This document shows, piece by piece, positions 1-12,384 of a stretch of 64,000 bases of DNA. This DNA is from Trema orientale. Taxonomy: Eukaryota > Streptophyta > Magnoliopsida > Rosales > Cannabaceae. Location of the stretch: assembly GCA_002914845.1 (NCBI GenBank), contig JXTC01000019.1:532057-596056 (forward strand), in the 5' to 3' direction. Below the pieces are notes generated by a model, which saw only the letters and a program-made list of their open reading frames with translations, did no database searches and had not been told where the DNA came from. How positions within the stretch are numbered: the first letter of the stretch is position 1; each line of letters begins with the position of its first letter. The position numbers and the translations under genes are program-made.

Positions 1-46
1 ATATATTTAAGAAAACCACATTTACATTCCCCAAAACTTTAATCGT

Positions 47-102
47 GATTTTAAAGTTCCCTTGTACATCCACTGATTTTAAAGTTCCCTTGTACATCCA
101 CT
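47..102. repeat. 28-bp tandem duplication
   Basis: Two perfect head-to-tail copies of a 28-bp unit (47-74 and 75-102) that begins GATTTTAAAG and ends CATCCACT. Confidence 0.9.
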
Positions 103-650
103 TGTAAGTATATATAATCAGTGGCTAAATAAATAGAAGAATACTAGAAAATATCAATCACCAAGGCGATACGAACTCAGGAGAAATGCTAGAATACGAA
201 TATTAACCAGAGAAATACTAGAATACGAATATTAATCAATCGATTCTCTAATACTGCAATTAAACCTGAGGAAGGAGAAAAGTGGCGGGATGAGTACGTG
301 AATGCTCATTAGAGATTCGATTACAAGTTTTTAGTAATAAACCATATAATATTTTCAAATTCTAGTATGGTTAGTTAAGCATTCCAAAACTTTTCTTTTT
401 CCAAAAGTTCTACTTATTAAACTAGTTTTCCAAAGGTTAACAAAATTCTTTATCAACTACATTTTTAAAGTTCAAAGGTTCATCAAATTCCAAATCTTTG
501 TCAAATACATTTCCAAAGTCTAAAAGTTCAAAAGTTCCAAATCTTTATCAAATACATTTTTAAACAAGTTCATATCCATACTGTCGAATATACAATAATG
601 TCATGCAATTATGATAATATATACAAGATACTCAAATGAAACACCCATAA

Positions 651-706
651 GTCCGAGCATCTTATTTGGGTACCGTAACTCCGAGCATCCTACTTGGGTA
701 CCGTAA
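651..706. repeat. 28-bp tandem duplication
   Basis: Two near-identical 28-bp units (651-678 and 679-706), each containing CCGAGCAT and GGGTACCGTAA. They differ at about three positions. Short tandem units of this sort are common in plant LTR-element sequence. Confidence 0.85.
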
Positions 707-2744
707 GTCCATGGCCGTATAAGTGTTATGAATGTATACAATATTATATAAATGATATTGATGAGACTATGTACCATTTCACTTAAAATCATTAAAACAA
801 CCATGCAGTAATCCCATGTTCAATTCTAAAGCCAAATTTCTAAACTCATCAATTTTTCCATGATTGATTTTTTAACAAAAATCCACAAACTCTTCTTCTT
901 GGAGGTATCTTACTAGTCTGTATTAATATGCAAAAGTGTAAGTGAGATAATGATGCAATTTTTTTTTTTTTGAAAAATAATTACAATCTAATATAACAGC
1001 ATCACACCCTAGGCAGATATACACCTGTTCTGATACAAAACTTTTCTGTCATATCCCAAACCTTGGGCCAGTGCGCAGAAAGAGAATTTCATAAATGGAA
1101 ATTCAATAGTAATTTTAGAAAAATTTATAAAAAAAAGTTTTTAAGTGTAAATTCTCACAATTTTGTAAGCACCGTTACACATAGATTTAATATAAAATTT
1201 ATAAAATAAAACCACATATCACCATTATTATTCTCACAATCCAGGCATAAAATTTTTACAGACCAAATCCGTAATACGGGTACTTAGGTAATATTATAAG
1301 CTAAGATAAATAAAATAGAAGTCTTATAAATAGTTACTGATGAATTACAATCAGTAACGGGCTCCTCTCTACTCTTCTCCTAAATCTCCAAGTTTACATT
1401 GAACACTACCTGGGAGATAAAAAATAAGGGGTGTGCATTCGCATGCTCAGTAGGAATTCAATTACCTTTTTGAATGGATGCAATTTTCTAAACTTATATG
1501 GTTAGTATCTTTCAAATCTCTTTATAAACTAAGTTTATAAAATAATTAAGATCTAAAATAATCACATAATTAAAACTAAAACCAATACCACATAATTGTA
1601 CATATCATATATCAATTAATGTATACGAATGAGCTCCCATCCTCCCATTAAGGCCTTGTAATACCTCTTTACAAGAGGTACCCAGCATCCTGATACTACC
1701 TGGAGATATTTCAGTAAAACCTGCACAAGGACCTAGGTCTCACCTAGCACTGCAGCAACTCGACAGCGATATAAACTACCACGATGCAATAATGGAACTC
1801 AAGCGTATAATATTATGATATGTACCATATGTAACAGTTCACAATAACCATGCATCCAATAATTAATCAAATCATGCTTTAAAATCCCACTTGGCATTAT
1901 TCTGGGATTCACGGTAACATGGGCAGCACTCCACTGTATTACCCCATGATCACAATTTTAAAGTATTTGTAAAAATCACACAATACAATCTCAGTATAAT
2001 CTAATGTATTTTAACAATTCATCAAACCATCATGTAATTTACGATTTTTCATAAATCAGTCATAATGCAACTATAAATCAAAACAGGTATAAAACTATCC
2101 AATTGAACTCCTACCTCGAGGTGGTAGATACACCAAGCTAACAACACTCGTAGAAACTCTCGTTGGTCACTTGAGTGCTCGAGAAGTCACTTCGGGAATC
2201 CCCGTAACTCACTTTGAGGAGTGACTTTTCCAACGGAGTCCCAAATAGCTAAACAGAAGTCACCTCTGAATTCCTAGCATCCAAAATACTTAGGTTAGAC
2301 ATATAATTCGCTAAATTTGGGTTCCGGGCCGAGACCCGGCCCGTGGCATGCAAAACTACACTATTCACGAGTCTCGAAATTCGTGCCACTTCGAAACATA
2401 TCGATATTATATATCAAAACTTGTTTCTCGACCTCATTAAATCTAAATTTGAAGTCAAAACTTCATTTCGAGATCCCGAGCATTAATTGGCCTTAATCTC
2501 CGAAAGTTACAAAAATGTCACTTTTTAAAAATATTTGCAAAAATATTAATTTTATATTGTTTATAAAAAGGCCATCTTTTCGGAAATATTTTGAAAAATA
2601 CCACTTTTCTATTCTCGGTCCAAGGCCAATCTGAAAAATTCTTATCGTTATATTTCATGCGTGAGGAAGGAGGTAAGGAAGAAAAAAAAAAAAAAAAAGA
2701 AACCACGATATTTATAATGGGTTTCTATCACTTTTACGTGTAAA

Positions 2745-3110
2745 AAACTAAAAGAATTACAAAAATACGAAACTCTGAATTTTCAAATTTTCGTACGGTT
2801 TTTATTAGAAAAATATCACTTTTTAAAAAATATTTAGAAAAATATCATTTTTTAAAATAGTTACTAGTTACCGATTTCTGGAAACTTGTTACTGGTTACT
2901 AGTTACTAATTATATAACAGTTATAAATACCTTTCGTTACTAGTTATCAATTTCTAGAAACTGATTACCAGAAACTAGTTACTATTTTTAAAAATGATAT
3001 TTTTCTAAATAATTTTTAAAATGATATTTATCTAATAAAAACCAAATCGCACCTAAAAAAACTTAAACCACCGTATTTTTCAAATTTTTTTCAAAATTAC
3101 CGTATAAAGT
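2745..3110. mobile_element. Short inverted-repeat element with TAGTTAC word array
   Basis: The left arm (about 2793-2835, containing GGTTTTTATTAGAAAAATAT) is mirrored by the right arm (about 3000-3055, containing ATATTTATCTAATAAAAACC). The interior (2865-2985) is a run of the words TTACTAGTTAC and TTTCTAGAAAC and their variants. It looks like a small relative of the 52340-54800 region. The ends are approximate and no target duplication was identified. Confidence 0.5.
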
Positions 3111-3558
3111 CTAATTTCCTCATTTATAATTTATCTTCTTAAAGGCCCAAATTATAATATGTGGGGGCTATTCTTTTTTTTTTTTTAGTTTTTAAGTGGC
3201 GCTATTAGAGCAATTTAAGCTAAAATATATGACATATGAAAGGAAATAAAATCCATTCAAAAAAAAAAAGAGAAAGGAAATAAAAAAGTGAGGGGGCTCC
3301 AGCCCCCACTGGGCTGAGTCCCTCCCCTCCGTCCCTGTGTGGTTTATCCAAAGTGAAACAAAAATTTTACACCACTCTTAAAATAATTAAAACACAATTC
3401 ATAGCACTTGAAGAATTAACTTTGCAATGCAAAATATAAAAGCTATGTACTACAAACTACTAAATTATTATCCAATTATGACATTCATCAAAATTCTATC
3501 AATTTTGTGGTTATAATACAGTAGTGGATATTGAAATACATTATTATCTTTTAGAAAT

Positions 3559-5010
3559 TCATAACAGTACGTTAATAGACGACAGCTTCACAACTCCGTC
3601 CTCTGGATCGTCTAGCAACATTTTTCCAGTTGTATAGGAGCCACTTTTTAGATCTTTAAATATTTCCATCCAATCCTTGTACATCGGTCTTTCCCAAAAA
3701 AGCTTTGACACACGATTTTCTCCTGAATAAAAACAAGAAAAATTTCACTAGTACATGGTTTAACTTCCATATATCATTTAGTTATCAGCACTGAAATAAA
3801 AAGGCATATGATAAATACCGATGCACACAATGTATATTTATATATTTATATATTTCTCCTAGTCTTTTTGAACAAATAATAGGGATACGAACTAAATATA
3901 AATGGTAGCTGTTGATGCAATTTCTTTGGACAAATAAAGGGAACCGGTCCACTTCATGAAAGATTTTTAGGTAAGATTAAAAAAAATCAAGTGTGTACAT
4001 CAACAGTTACTGAAAGTTGAGGATTTGGTGTGCAAAAATAATGTAACTGTAATCATGTTGCTATTTCATTATGTTTAAATTTATATGTATTTGTATATGC
4101 ATTATAGTCTTTCCACCAATTTATTCAATTAATTGGTGTCTGATTATGAAATTTTCCTACAAATTTGTGTACTTGATTTTCGATGATTTGATGTATAACG
4201 GGTCAAAAAAATTGCAGTGTCACCAGTATTTAACTACATATATATATACATGTATAGATATGTATAGATACATATATATACTCATAAATAAATCAACTAT
4301 ATATAATCCTTTTCAAAAAAAAGGACTTTAATTAAATAGAAAATTGCTTGTCACAAAATTTACGCACCTTGGAAGTGATTGAAAAAATCTTCAGTGCCAT
4401 GCACAATGACATGGCCATCATTGTAGATGTTCCACTTTGTTATCTTCACGTTATTGATCGAAACAGTTCCGTTATCAAACACTTGATCCACAACTAGCCT
4501 TTGTTTTGATTGAGTGGAAGATTCCAACTTGGAACCCTTTGATAGCGACCCGGCCGATTCGAAAGCTTCCACGTCAACCTTTGCCATCACAATCTGGTAC
4601 CTCAAATCGATCCACTTCTCGAAGCGGATTGCCTCATCCGGTGGAACAAAGAGCGTGACAGTGTTGTTCCCATAAATGGTGAATCGGTTTCGACGGTCGA
4701 CAAAGAACAAGAAATCGCCGCAATAAGGGTGAATATCGGAATTAAGATTTCTTTCGAGAATCTTTGCCATGGCTTCGTAGCCTGAATCTCGGAGAGCTTT
4801 CACTATTCTGGCAACTTCTACTACTGTAACGGTTGTGTTTTTGGTTGATTTGTATAGATCCAAACAGCAAGAAGGACATGGACCACAATAGGCGTATTCA
4901 TAAACTAAACCTAAAGATTCATAACAAAAAGATTGAGAAAAAAGGAGAAGAAGAAGAAGGGATAACAAAAATGGAAGAGAATAATATTTGGAGGAAGTCA
5001 TTGAGATCAT
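3559..5010 (-). CDS. FAS1 (fasciclin) domain secreted protein, 2 exons
   Basis: Exon 1 is 5010-4368 and exon 2 is 3722-3559. The donor is CAAG|GTGCGT and the acceptor ATTCAG|GAG, a phase-1 intron of 645 bp. Joined, they give 807 nt (268 aa). Residues 1 to about 29 form a signal peptide with a leucine-rich core, so the protein should be secreted. The body has FAS1 features: a TVVEVARIVKALRDSGYEAM helix region, the beta-strand box TLFVPPDEAI (compare TLFAPTDEAF in the family), and a second box near VIVHGTEDFF just before the intron. It most resembles the single-FAS1 plant proteins related to fasciclin-like arabinogalactan proteins, probably cell-wall adhesion. The C-terminus (DPEDGVVKLSSINV) is not hydrophobic, so I see no GPI-anchor signal and no Pro/Ala/Ser-rich glycomodule. 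A second in-frame Met lies three codons in. A Cys-rich patch (CGPCPSCC) follows the signal peptide. Confidence 0.82.
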
Positions 5011-6109
5011 AGCTAGGGACGAGCAATTATGAATTACGTAATATGTATGATGAGATAAGGTGTGTAGATATAGGATATTCCCTCGTGATCAATCATGATC
5101 GCTTTAGGTTATTAATAATTCGAATTTTGTTTCCTTTTTTATTTTTTTTAAGAAAGGTGTTTTAATTATAGAATTAAAGTTGGCAAAGGATTCGGATTTA
5201 GCGCCTTCTTCAGTAGGGAGAGTAGAAAACTAGGAGTGCAATACTAACTAAAAAGATTAAATAAATAAATAAATAAATAATATAGTACAATTTAAGAGTA
5301 ACAATTTGTTATTAGAAAACACATACTATAATATATATACACACATATATGTTGACCCAAGTTCTCAATTTTTCTTAATAAGCCATCCTGCCATATTCGT
5401 GTCGATATAATTTTGATATAAAAGGGTATAGGAGTAGATATTATAACATGATTTCAGATAAATTTCATTTGGGATGCAGGATAGGATAACATAGATAAAG
5501 ATTAGTATGGAAAAAATTTTGGTTAATACTGTCCCTTGTGATGAAAATTGTTGGATAGGATCGTAAAAGTTTTTTTTTTTTTTTTTCCCTTTTTCATAGG
5601 AGGATTGTATAAATATAACAGAACTTAACTTTTTCAAATTTCATTTTTGTTTTAAGTACAAAATAAGAGAGAACACTTATATTAAGAATTAGTTAACTTT
5701 ATGGAAACGTAAACCTAAACAGCCCTATTAACCTAAGGAAAGAGGGAAAATATGAACCATATCCTGCAACATTTTATTTCTTCCTAATACAAGAAAAGTA
5801 ATTAAATTTATCATTTTATCTACACGCGCATACTATCTTGGAAACGATATTTTTTTATCTCATTTATAGGAATTTAAGTTAATTAGTTTTTTTTTTTTTT
5901 TTAAAAAAAGATAGGAACCAGTTGTTATTTTATAGTATTAGTTCTTCATGCTTTTAGTTTTTTGGGAAAAGATTTTTTTCCTTAATTTATTTATTTTTAG
6001 TGAATCATTTTCTTGTTTTGTTTTAACTTCATTCCTTCCCTATTAAATGCACTTTGTTTACATTCTTTAGTCCTAGTGCATAAAAGTTCAGATGATTTAT
6101 TATGTTATT
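5011..6109. other. Intergenic, no gene seen
   Basis: AT-rich spacer upstream of the FAS1 gene with homopolymer T runs (5570-5587, 5886-5902) and an AAAT microsatellite near 5260-5280. Short open frames here show no family resemblance. The FAS1 promoter must lie in the first part, but I could not single out a convincing TATA box. Confidence 0.6.
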
Positions 6110-6300
6110 AAAATAATATAAAACTGATCAGTTTATTCGCTTGCATAATCATCAATTCCATTATAATTTGTTATAGTAATAAAATAATGTAAAACTGATT
6201 AGTTTATTCGCTTGCACAGTTACTAATTTCATTATTTGTTGTATTAATCAAATAATATGAAATTGAATAGTTTATTAGCTTGCACAATCACCAACAAAAA
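6110..6300. repeat. Three tandem copies of a ~70-bp unit
   Basis: Units begin at about 6110, 6181 and 6249 and share AAATAATAT-AAACTGAT-AGTTTATTCGCTTGCA with diverging tails. The third copy is partial. Confidence 0.8.
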
Positions 6301-6313
6301 TTATTTAACTAAA

Positions 6314-6674
6314 GGGTGAACTGCATAAAAATACCCTGAAGTTTGAATGTTCTACAATTTACACTGAATTTCGCAAAATAATACTCTAATATTAAGAATT
6401 TCTAAAAATGAATACTTCTGCACGGACTTTTTTACCAATTTTAGTAACAAAAAAAGAACAATAATGTCCTACATTAAAATTATATTAGCTATTATTATTC
6501 TCTTTAATTTTGAGAATATTATTATCTTTTATCCGTCAAAGTTATTCTAAAAGTCAACTCAGGATATTAATTTTCAGAAATTTTTAATCTCAGAGTATTA
6601 TTTTGCAGAGTCTAAACTTCAAGGTTTAAATTATAGAACACCCAAACTTTCAGTTATTTTTTTATAGTTTACTC
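6314..6674. mobile_element. Foldback MITE with ~110-bp arms, MULE-like
   Basis: The left arm starts GGGTGAACTGCATAAAAATA. The reverse complement of the right end starts GAGTAAACTATAAAAAAATA, and the match runs for roughly 110 bp on each side (shared CAAAATAATACTCT, AATTTCT, AAAAT). It is flanked by 9-bp near-identical duplications (TTAACTAAA at 6305-6313, GTAACTAAA at 6675-6683, 8 of 9). Long inverted arms and a 9-bp duplication suggest a Mutator-like non-autonomous element. It has no coding capacity. Confidence 0.85.
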
Positions 6675-7089
6675 GTAACTAAATTATGATTCATTCACGA
6701 TGTTTACAATAGGGTATTAAATGATAATTAACCCAGAGGTATATTTAGGTTTTTTTACAAAATTCAAACTAAATATTATTTATTACTAAACGAGTTTCCT
6801 TTTTTTTTTAGATTAAACATACATACTATTAAAATAGAAAAAATTTCTACAATAACATATTCCCATGGAAGAAGAGATTTCTCCAATATATTTTAAGCTC
6901 ACTCTCTACTTTTAAAATAAACCTAAGTAAATTATGTAAAGTTTCATCAAGTTTCATCATGACAACGTGGATAATCACGATGTTAGCAAAAAAGTAAACA
7001 AGCAAAGTACGTTTAATAACAAGCTATGTCCTCGATGAGACCTTGAATGACTATCAAATGTATCTAATTTCATAGATGAGATATTTTAA

Positions 7090-9165
7090 GCAGATCAACT
7101 TTGAGTCTTACAAACAACCCTCAATTGTCAGTATTGCTTTTCTGAAAAATATGGTGACAGGTTTTCCAAAATCTCACTTTTAGTTCAAACTTTGGAGTAG
7201 ATCTAAGGGAACCCATCGAGCTTGCCTTGGGTTTGGAGATGGCTCAAGCACATGAAGTATCTCAGCTTGCCTGCTTTTATGGGGCAGAATAAACATATAA
7301 CGTTCAGTTCTATAAAGCGACAAGTGGAAAACTAAACTTCAAGTTTGGAGAGAAAAGCTTTTCTGTATTAGAAGTAAAGAGGTCCTAGTCAAAGTAATAG
7401 CTAGCTATCAATCCCTACTTACACCATGTGTATCTTTAAGATTCTAACTTTATTTGTCATGACGAGGGAGCACGAATGAAAAGAAGAGGATACATTGGTG
7501 GAGGTGGGAGCAATTATGTTTGGGAAAGACGGAAAGAGGTATGGGTTTCAAAAATCTTGTAGTTTTCAATCAAGCTCCTCTTGCAAAAAAAGTATGGTGA
7601 CTTCTTTGTAACCCCAAAGCTTTGGTCAATCAAATTCTTCATGACAAATACTTTAGAGGAATGCTAGCAGTAATTGTACTCTTTTTTACACTCTTTTTTT
7701 TTGTATAATCCCAGGTTTATTGCTTGACATGTGGATTTCACTATGGTTTATTGCATTATTAAAATACTAAATTAGATAATAGAAACCACGTGCCAGACAG
7801 TGAAATTGGAGAGTGTAAAAAGATTGCATTTAGTACTCTTCAATACTTTAAGAATAGTCATTTTCTTGAAGCACAATTCACAAAATGGTAGGAACTGCAG
7901 TGTCTTCTAGAATGGTGTTTTATACGACGGTAAGGCTGGGGTTAGATGGCCGATTGGTAGAGGCAACTTAGTGAAGATTCTCAGAAATTCATGGATGCCA
8001 AGAACAAGTCTGTTCAGGCCTATTACTATACCCAAGAAAGGGGATCGAGATGTCAAGATTTCGGAGCTCCTTTCTATGCAAAAGGACTGGGACGAAAATA
8101 AAAGATAGGAAATTTTGTGGCCCGTAGATGCTGATATGGTGTTTTTACATTCCCTTGGGTCATAGGGATCTTAATGAAAAGTTGGTATGGCATTAATTAT
8201 GATGGGAAAGGAGTTTACTCAATAGACTGTGGGTACAAGGTGATTATGAAGTGTAGGAACGGACCCGGGAAATCGGATAATTCTCCTATTTAAAAGTGGT
8301 GGAAGTCTCGTTGGCATTTAAAAATTTCTAGCAAGGGTAAAGATTTTTACTTGTAGGGCTTTTCATCATGATATCATACTGACCTTTACTATCTCTGAAG
8401 TAAAGGTATCTTATTTTAGTATGTATTATCCTTGTTGTAACTCACGGAGGAGTCCACTTTTCATGCTCTTGTCTCATGCCCAGCAACCGAAGATGTGGGG
8501 GAAAAAAGTATTTTCTAGTCCCATACAAATGCCAAGCCTTGGAGATCATTTGCAGGGACGGATTTCAATATGTAACAAAAACTATCAAATACGAATTTAG
8601 AGACCTGGTATGTGCTAGCTTGGATGCTTGGGGGAGAAAGGAATGTTGTTGTGCATGGACATAGAGCTAGAGAAGCCTCATGCTCACTGGAAGATGTGGA
8701 GCTCTGGCTTATGAAGTAAAAAAACATTGCCACGATGACGTAATTACCCACTAGAAGAAACCCAATTCAAAGGCAGAGTTAGGTAGCACCACTAGTAGAT
8801 ACTTTGAAACTTAATATCGAGCTGTGATCTGAGACTCGAACGGATGAATTTTTGGTGCTTTCATTGCTGAATATATAGCAGGGTCTCCAATTTGTCGTGC
8901 AACAAGGTTAATTTCTTCGTTTCTAAAGTTGAAAGTGACTTACTAAAACCCATTCCTGCCATCAAACAGTTGAGCCTCATTCACTAAAGATCCAATTATT
9001 TCCAACATTATTGTCAATCTTAATAATCTGGGTAACGTAGTTTGTAACCACGTTCCTCGGACAAGGAACAAAGTTGCACATAATATAGCCTCTTTTGCTT
9101 TTAGTTGTAATCCGAGCTCTTACTAATTATTTGAAACACCTTCATGTGTTTCTTCGTGTATTTCT
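7090..9165 (+). pseudogene. L1-type LINE remnant (end of RT, zf-RVT, RNase H)
   Basis: In broken frames on the plus strand this region reads like the 3' half of a plant L1 ORF2. About 7230-7330 gives KYLSLPAFMGQNKHITFSSI-like text (family YLGLPS..GR.K...F..I). About 7340-7440 resembles the WKEKLLSxAGKEVLIKAV..SIPTYTM block. About 7525-7655 reads GMGFKNLVVFNQALLAKKVW and then DKYF. About 7900-8470 follows the RW.IG.G...I..SWMPR / zinc-knuckle RVT layout, ending in a SCLMP-like segment. About 9035-9105 reads NHVPRTRNKVAHNIASFAF, the typical end of the fused RNase H. Many stops and shifts make it dead, and the 5' two-thirds (endonuclease, catalytic RT core) are absent. A MITE interrupts it at 7656-7841. 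There is no clear 3' poly-A boundary. Confidence 0.8.
7656..7841. mobile_element. 186-bp MULE-type MITE inside the LINE remnant
   Basis: The terminal inverted repeats are GAGGAATGCTAGCAGTAAT on the left and, reverse complemented, GAAGAGTACTAAATGCAAT on the right, with TTTTTACACTCT shared further in. A perfect 9-bp target duplication AATACTTTA flanks it (7647-7655 and 7842-7850). Reading across the site with one copy of the duplication keeps the LINE frame open (KYF into KNSHFLEAQF), which confirms the boundaries. Confidence 0.93.
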
Positions 9166-10384
9166 TAGGATATAATTGCTAACATTATTTCCTCTTAGAA
9201 AAGAACTCTTTTCCCCTGTACCTATATCTATAACTATTATAGAAGCACGGATGTGCTTCGGTTTCTTCACGTACCATGTCTTCGATCTGGTTGCTTTTTT
9301 TTTGTTTTTTTTTTTTGTTTTTTTTTGTTATTGTTTTTGTTTTATTGGGAAGAAAAGTTACACGGGATCTTTGGTGACAAAAATGGGAATATGTGTTACG
9401 AGAAAATAAAATCTGAATCATGTACAGTAACCTCTAAGAGTGAAAAATATTAAACTAGTGCCCTTATTTGTTGTTACGTAATTATTACATATAGTCTAAG
9501 GAGATGAATCTGTGTTCAACAGGGAGATAAATCTGACAAGCTATTGATATCTTTTGAACTAAGTTAGATTACGCTTTTAGACTTTGCCCTCTAAATTTTG
9601 CCTTGTTACACCAGAATTTGTCTCAAAGTCGACAAAAATAATCTCATTTTGTCCCAAAATTAATATCTTGACCAATCACTTATGGAGATAAAGTGAGACC
9701 AATTGGCAAAGATAAAGTGTAATACTTGGTAAAAATTATAGGTAAAAAGGGTATTTTATCCTTTCAATTATTAAAACATTTTTAAAAAAAAAAAAAAAAA
9801 ACTAAAAAGGGTATACTTATTTTTTGCCCCCGAATTTAGATTAATCCTATTTTGGCCCCCGCTTTTTGAAATGGCCCATTTATGATCCCTAATCTATGAA
9901 AGTATCCCAGTTTAGCCTTTCTGTTTATCTTCTTCTATTAACAAATTAAAAAAGTCCTAATTTTGACCCCCAAATTATTATAAAAATTCTATTTTGGTCC
10001 CTAAACTTTAAAATATATAAATCTTAGCACTCAATCCATCAAAATGTCTCATTTCATCTCTACACTCACTTTATTATGAAAATAAACAAAAAAAATTAAC
10101 TAGAATTACCAAACTACCATAAAAGCTAAAGGGGAAAGACAACAAGAAAAAATAAAGGTACATGGTAGACAATTAGATATGTAACCATGTCTATCTGTTT
10201 GGTGTTGCCACGTGGCAAGTTAGTGCACTCCAATGTTATCTTTTTAGTTCTTTTTTCTTGTGTCTTTTGTTGTAGTTTTCCTACTCTCATAAAGAGAATA
10301 ATTTTTTTTTCTTTTTTTTTGCATTTTGTAACAAAATTATGAACTATTACTCTTAGTAAAAAGAAAGAACAAACTATAAATTTA
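9166..10384. other. Intergenic, no gene seen
   Basis: AT-rich spacer with T- and A-runs (9297-9340, 9781-9803) and degraded repeat text such as TTTTGCCCCC and TTTGGCCCCC around 9825-9865, which resembles the ends of common plant MITEs. No coding signal. Confidence 0.5.
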
Positions 10385-11143
10385 GAATGATGCTTGGTAT
10401 ATCAAGATTTTTACTAAATTTTAATACCAATACATGTGGCATATGAGTTGTCATTATCCAATTTCCGCACGTTTAATGGCCTAGACTAAAAGTTGGGACT
10501 AGACTCCTTTGTCCATTCCCATGTTTGGGCCTAGGGAAGGATTGGACAAAAGAGTCCCAGTCTCCTTTTTAGTCCCCTTCCTATGGGACTAAATTATCAC
10601 AAATAGAACTTGGGTTAATTTAGTCCCAAGCCCAGCACCTTTTGTTTTTTTTTTCTTTTTTTCTTTCTTTAATAATTTATTCAATTAATATAAATATATA
10701 TAAATATTAATTAAATTCTAATTTTTATTTTTTTAACTAAAAATATATATTTTGTTTTTATATATCTATTTTTCTTAAATAAATTAAAATCATATTATTT
10801 TATATAATTATCATTTATATTTATCTTTTCTATTTTCAGAAATATTTATTTATTTATTTATAAAGAAAACATAATTAGAACTATATTAAGAAAAGTTGTT
10901 ATATTTACTTTGTTTTAGTTATGTGTTACACCAAACACAGTATAGTACTAAATAGCATTATCCAATCTTATTTAATAGTCTAATCCAGTCCAATCCAATC
11001 ATGCGTACTAAACGAGCCATTAGTATATTAAAACTTATTAAAAATAAATTAATCATATTCATCAAGTGAATGGTGCCAACTCACATGCTACATGTGTTGG
11101 CATTAAAAATTTGGTACAAATTTTAGAATATCTAGCATTATTC
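10385..11143. mobile_element. MULE-type MITE with a nested insertion
   Basis: The left end GAATGATGCTTGGTATATC pairs with the reverse complement of the right end, GAATAATGCTAGATATTC. The matching continues through TACTAAATTTTAATACCAA / TACCAAATTTTTAATGCCAA. A perfect 9-bp target duplication ATAAATTTA sits at 10376-10384 and 11144-11152. An uninterrupted relative lies at 35954-36140 (187 bp). The excess here is a nested insertion of about 0.55 kb. Confidence 0.92.
10475..11024. mobile_element. Nested element inside the 10385-11143 MITE
   Basis: Comparison with the intact relative at 35954-36140 shows extra DNA between about 10470 and 11030. Its ends read TAATGGCCTAGACTAAAAG and TACTAAACGAGCCATTA, an imperfect inverted repeat (TAATGGC...GCCATTA). 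Near the left end are several copies of GGGACTA/TAGTCCC. Class undecided (PIF/Harbinger-like or hAT-like); no target duplication found. Confidence 0.55.
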
Positions 11144-11164
11144 ATAAATTTACTTTTCTTTCAT

Positions 11165-11168
<4 letters not shown>

Positions 11169-11203
<35 letters not shown>
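11169..11203. repeat. 35-bp poly-A tract
   Basis: Uninterrupted run of about 35 A. It could be a retroposon tail or simple slippage. No retroposed gene is recognisable immediately upstream, where a MITE ends. Confidence 0.7.
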
Positions 11204-11204
<1 letters not shown>

Positions 11205-11542
11205 AAGAGCCACATGCCTAACTAGTATATATATATTACCTCCTATTTCGGAAGTCTATTCGATAACATAAATGTGTATATATTGTTATCTATATAGATG
11301 GGAAATTATTAATTAGTGATGGATTGTTTATCATGATAGAACTTATCAAATCAGATTATCTTTCGCTGACAAAAGAGTAATAGATATTATAAGAAAATGT
11401 CTCCTGACGAAATGAGATTTGACAGTTGATTCTCTTCTCAGATAGTCGTAATTTGCTCACCTCAATTGAATACCTTTCATATACAAGCGAAAAATTAATT
11501 GGTTTCTTTTAGTTCTTTTCCTTAGTTCCCTAATTTTTTTTT

Positions 11543-11713
11543 GGGCGCGTCTACAGTAGAGACGCCCCTACGTAGGGCACTGTCTATTAACCGTTGGATG
11601 AGAATCTGTATATAAATAGAATCTCCACAGATTCTCGTTATTCCCCACAGATTTCCATCCAACGATAATTAAAGCATGACCCTACGTAGGGACGCCCCTA
11701 CCGTAACCATCCC
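11543..11713. mobile_element. 171-bp MITE with GC-rich inverted ends
   Basis: The left half contains GACGCCCCTACGTAGGG and then CCGTTGGATGAGAATCTGT. The right half mirrors it with ATTTCCATCCAACG and CCCTACGTAGGGACGCCCC. The termini GGGCGCGTC and GACGCCCCTACCGTAACCATCCC are imperfect inverts. It is flanked by nine or more T on both sides, compatible with a 9-bp duplication of T. Confidence 0.75.
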
Positions 11714-12384
11714 TTTTTTTTTTTTCTTTTAAAGTGAGACTTAACTAATAACATTCACTTATTACAAATTTAAAAAAAATACCTACTAATACTCAATCCT
11801 CACTCCACCCTATTAAGAATAATAAGTTTTCACGCCTGTTCTTAATGTGACTTAGACCTAAGAAAGAAAATTGCACCAGCCGGAAATTGAGCCCGGTCCG
11901 TAAAATCAGTTAAAAGAAACAACGTAAACTTAAAAGAATAAACATTTATTTTTATTCTCTCTTTTACGTTTCTCTAGACCAAACAGTGGCACACTATGGC
12001 GAAACCAAGAACAACGAAAGACTTCGCAAAACCAAAACAAAGAAAAGAATCTTCTTCAAGTTGTAAAGGACACGAAATATGCCACTTCTCAACAAACCAT
12101 AGAAAAGTGCAAACATTTAATGTGGTAAGAAACTAAATTACAGCCAATTCCAGTATCTCATCAACTAAACACGTAGTTCCACCATTAAAAAGTAACCAGA
12201 TTATCTACAACATGACGTAATTAAGATCATGCATAATGGAAATTACTCAATTAGGCCCTGCTGCTTAAAATTCCCAACTTCCATTACATCTTTGTACACA
12301 AATAATAAGTGGAACTCTTTACAGATAGAATTTGTCAGACGTATGCTTATAGCAAGAAGATGATATAAGTCTAAATTCCATGAG

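Larger units (their letters stand above)
1..2560 (-). mobile_element. Degenerate LTR-like sequence, probably Ty3/gypsy type
   Basis: No gene is visible in this stretch. The second half (from about 1049, TGTCATATCCC) has the look of a Ty3/gypsy LTR read from its end on the minus strand. Just before it, near 1027-1040, is a degraded match (TTCTGATAC) to the reverse complement of the initiator-Met tRNA primer site. The blocks around 285-380 and 1425-1505 resemble each other, as do those around 590-860 and 1760-2040, so two diverged LTR-like copies may lie side by side. I found no clean TG...CA ends or target duplication, so the call is tentative. Confidence 0.35.

Noticed and set aside
601..2706. 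Small minus-strand frames at 601-804 and 2518-2706
   Set aside because: They lie in LTR-like and low-complexity repeat DNA, start at unremarkable codons and show no domain or splice context.
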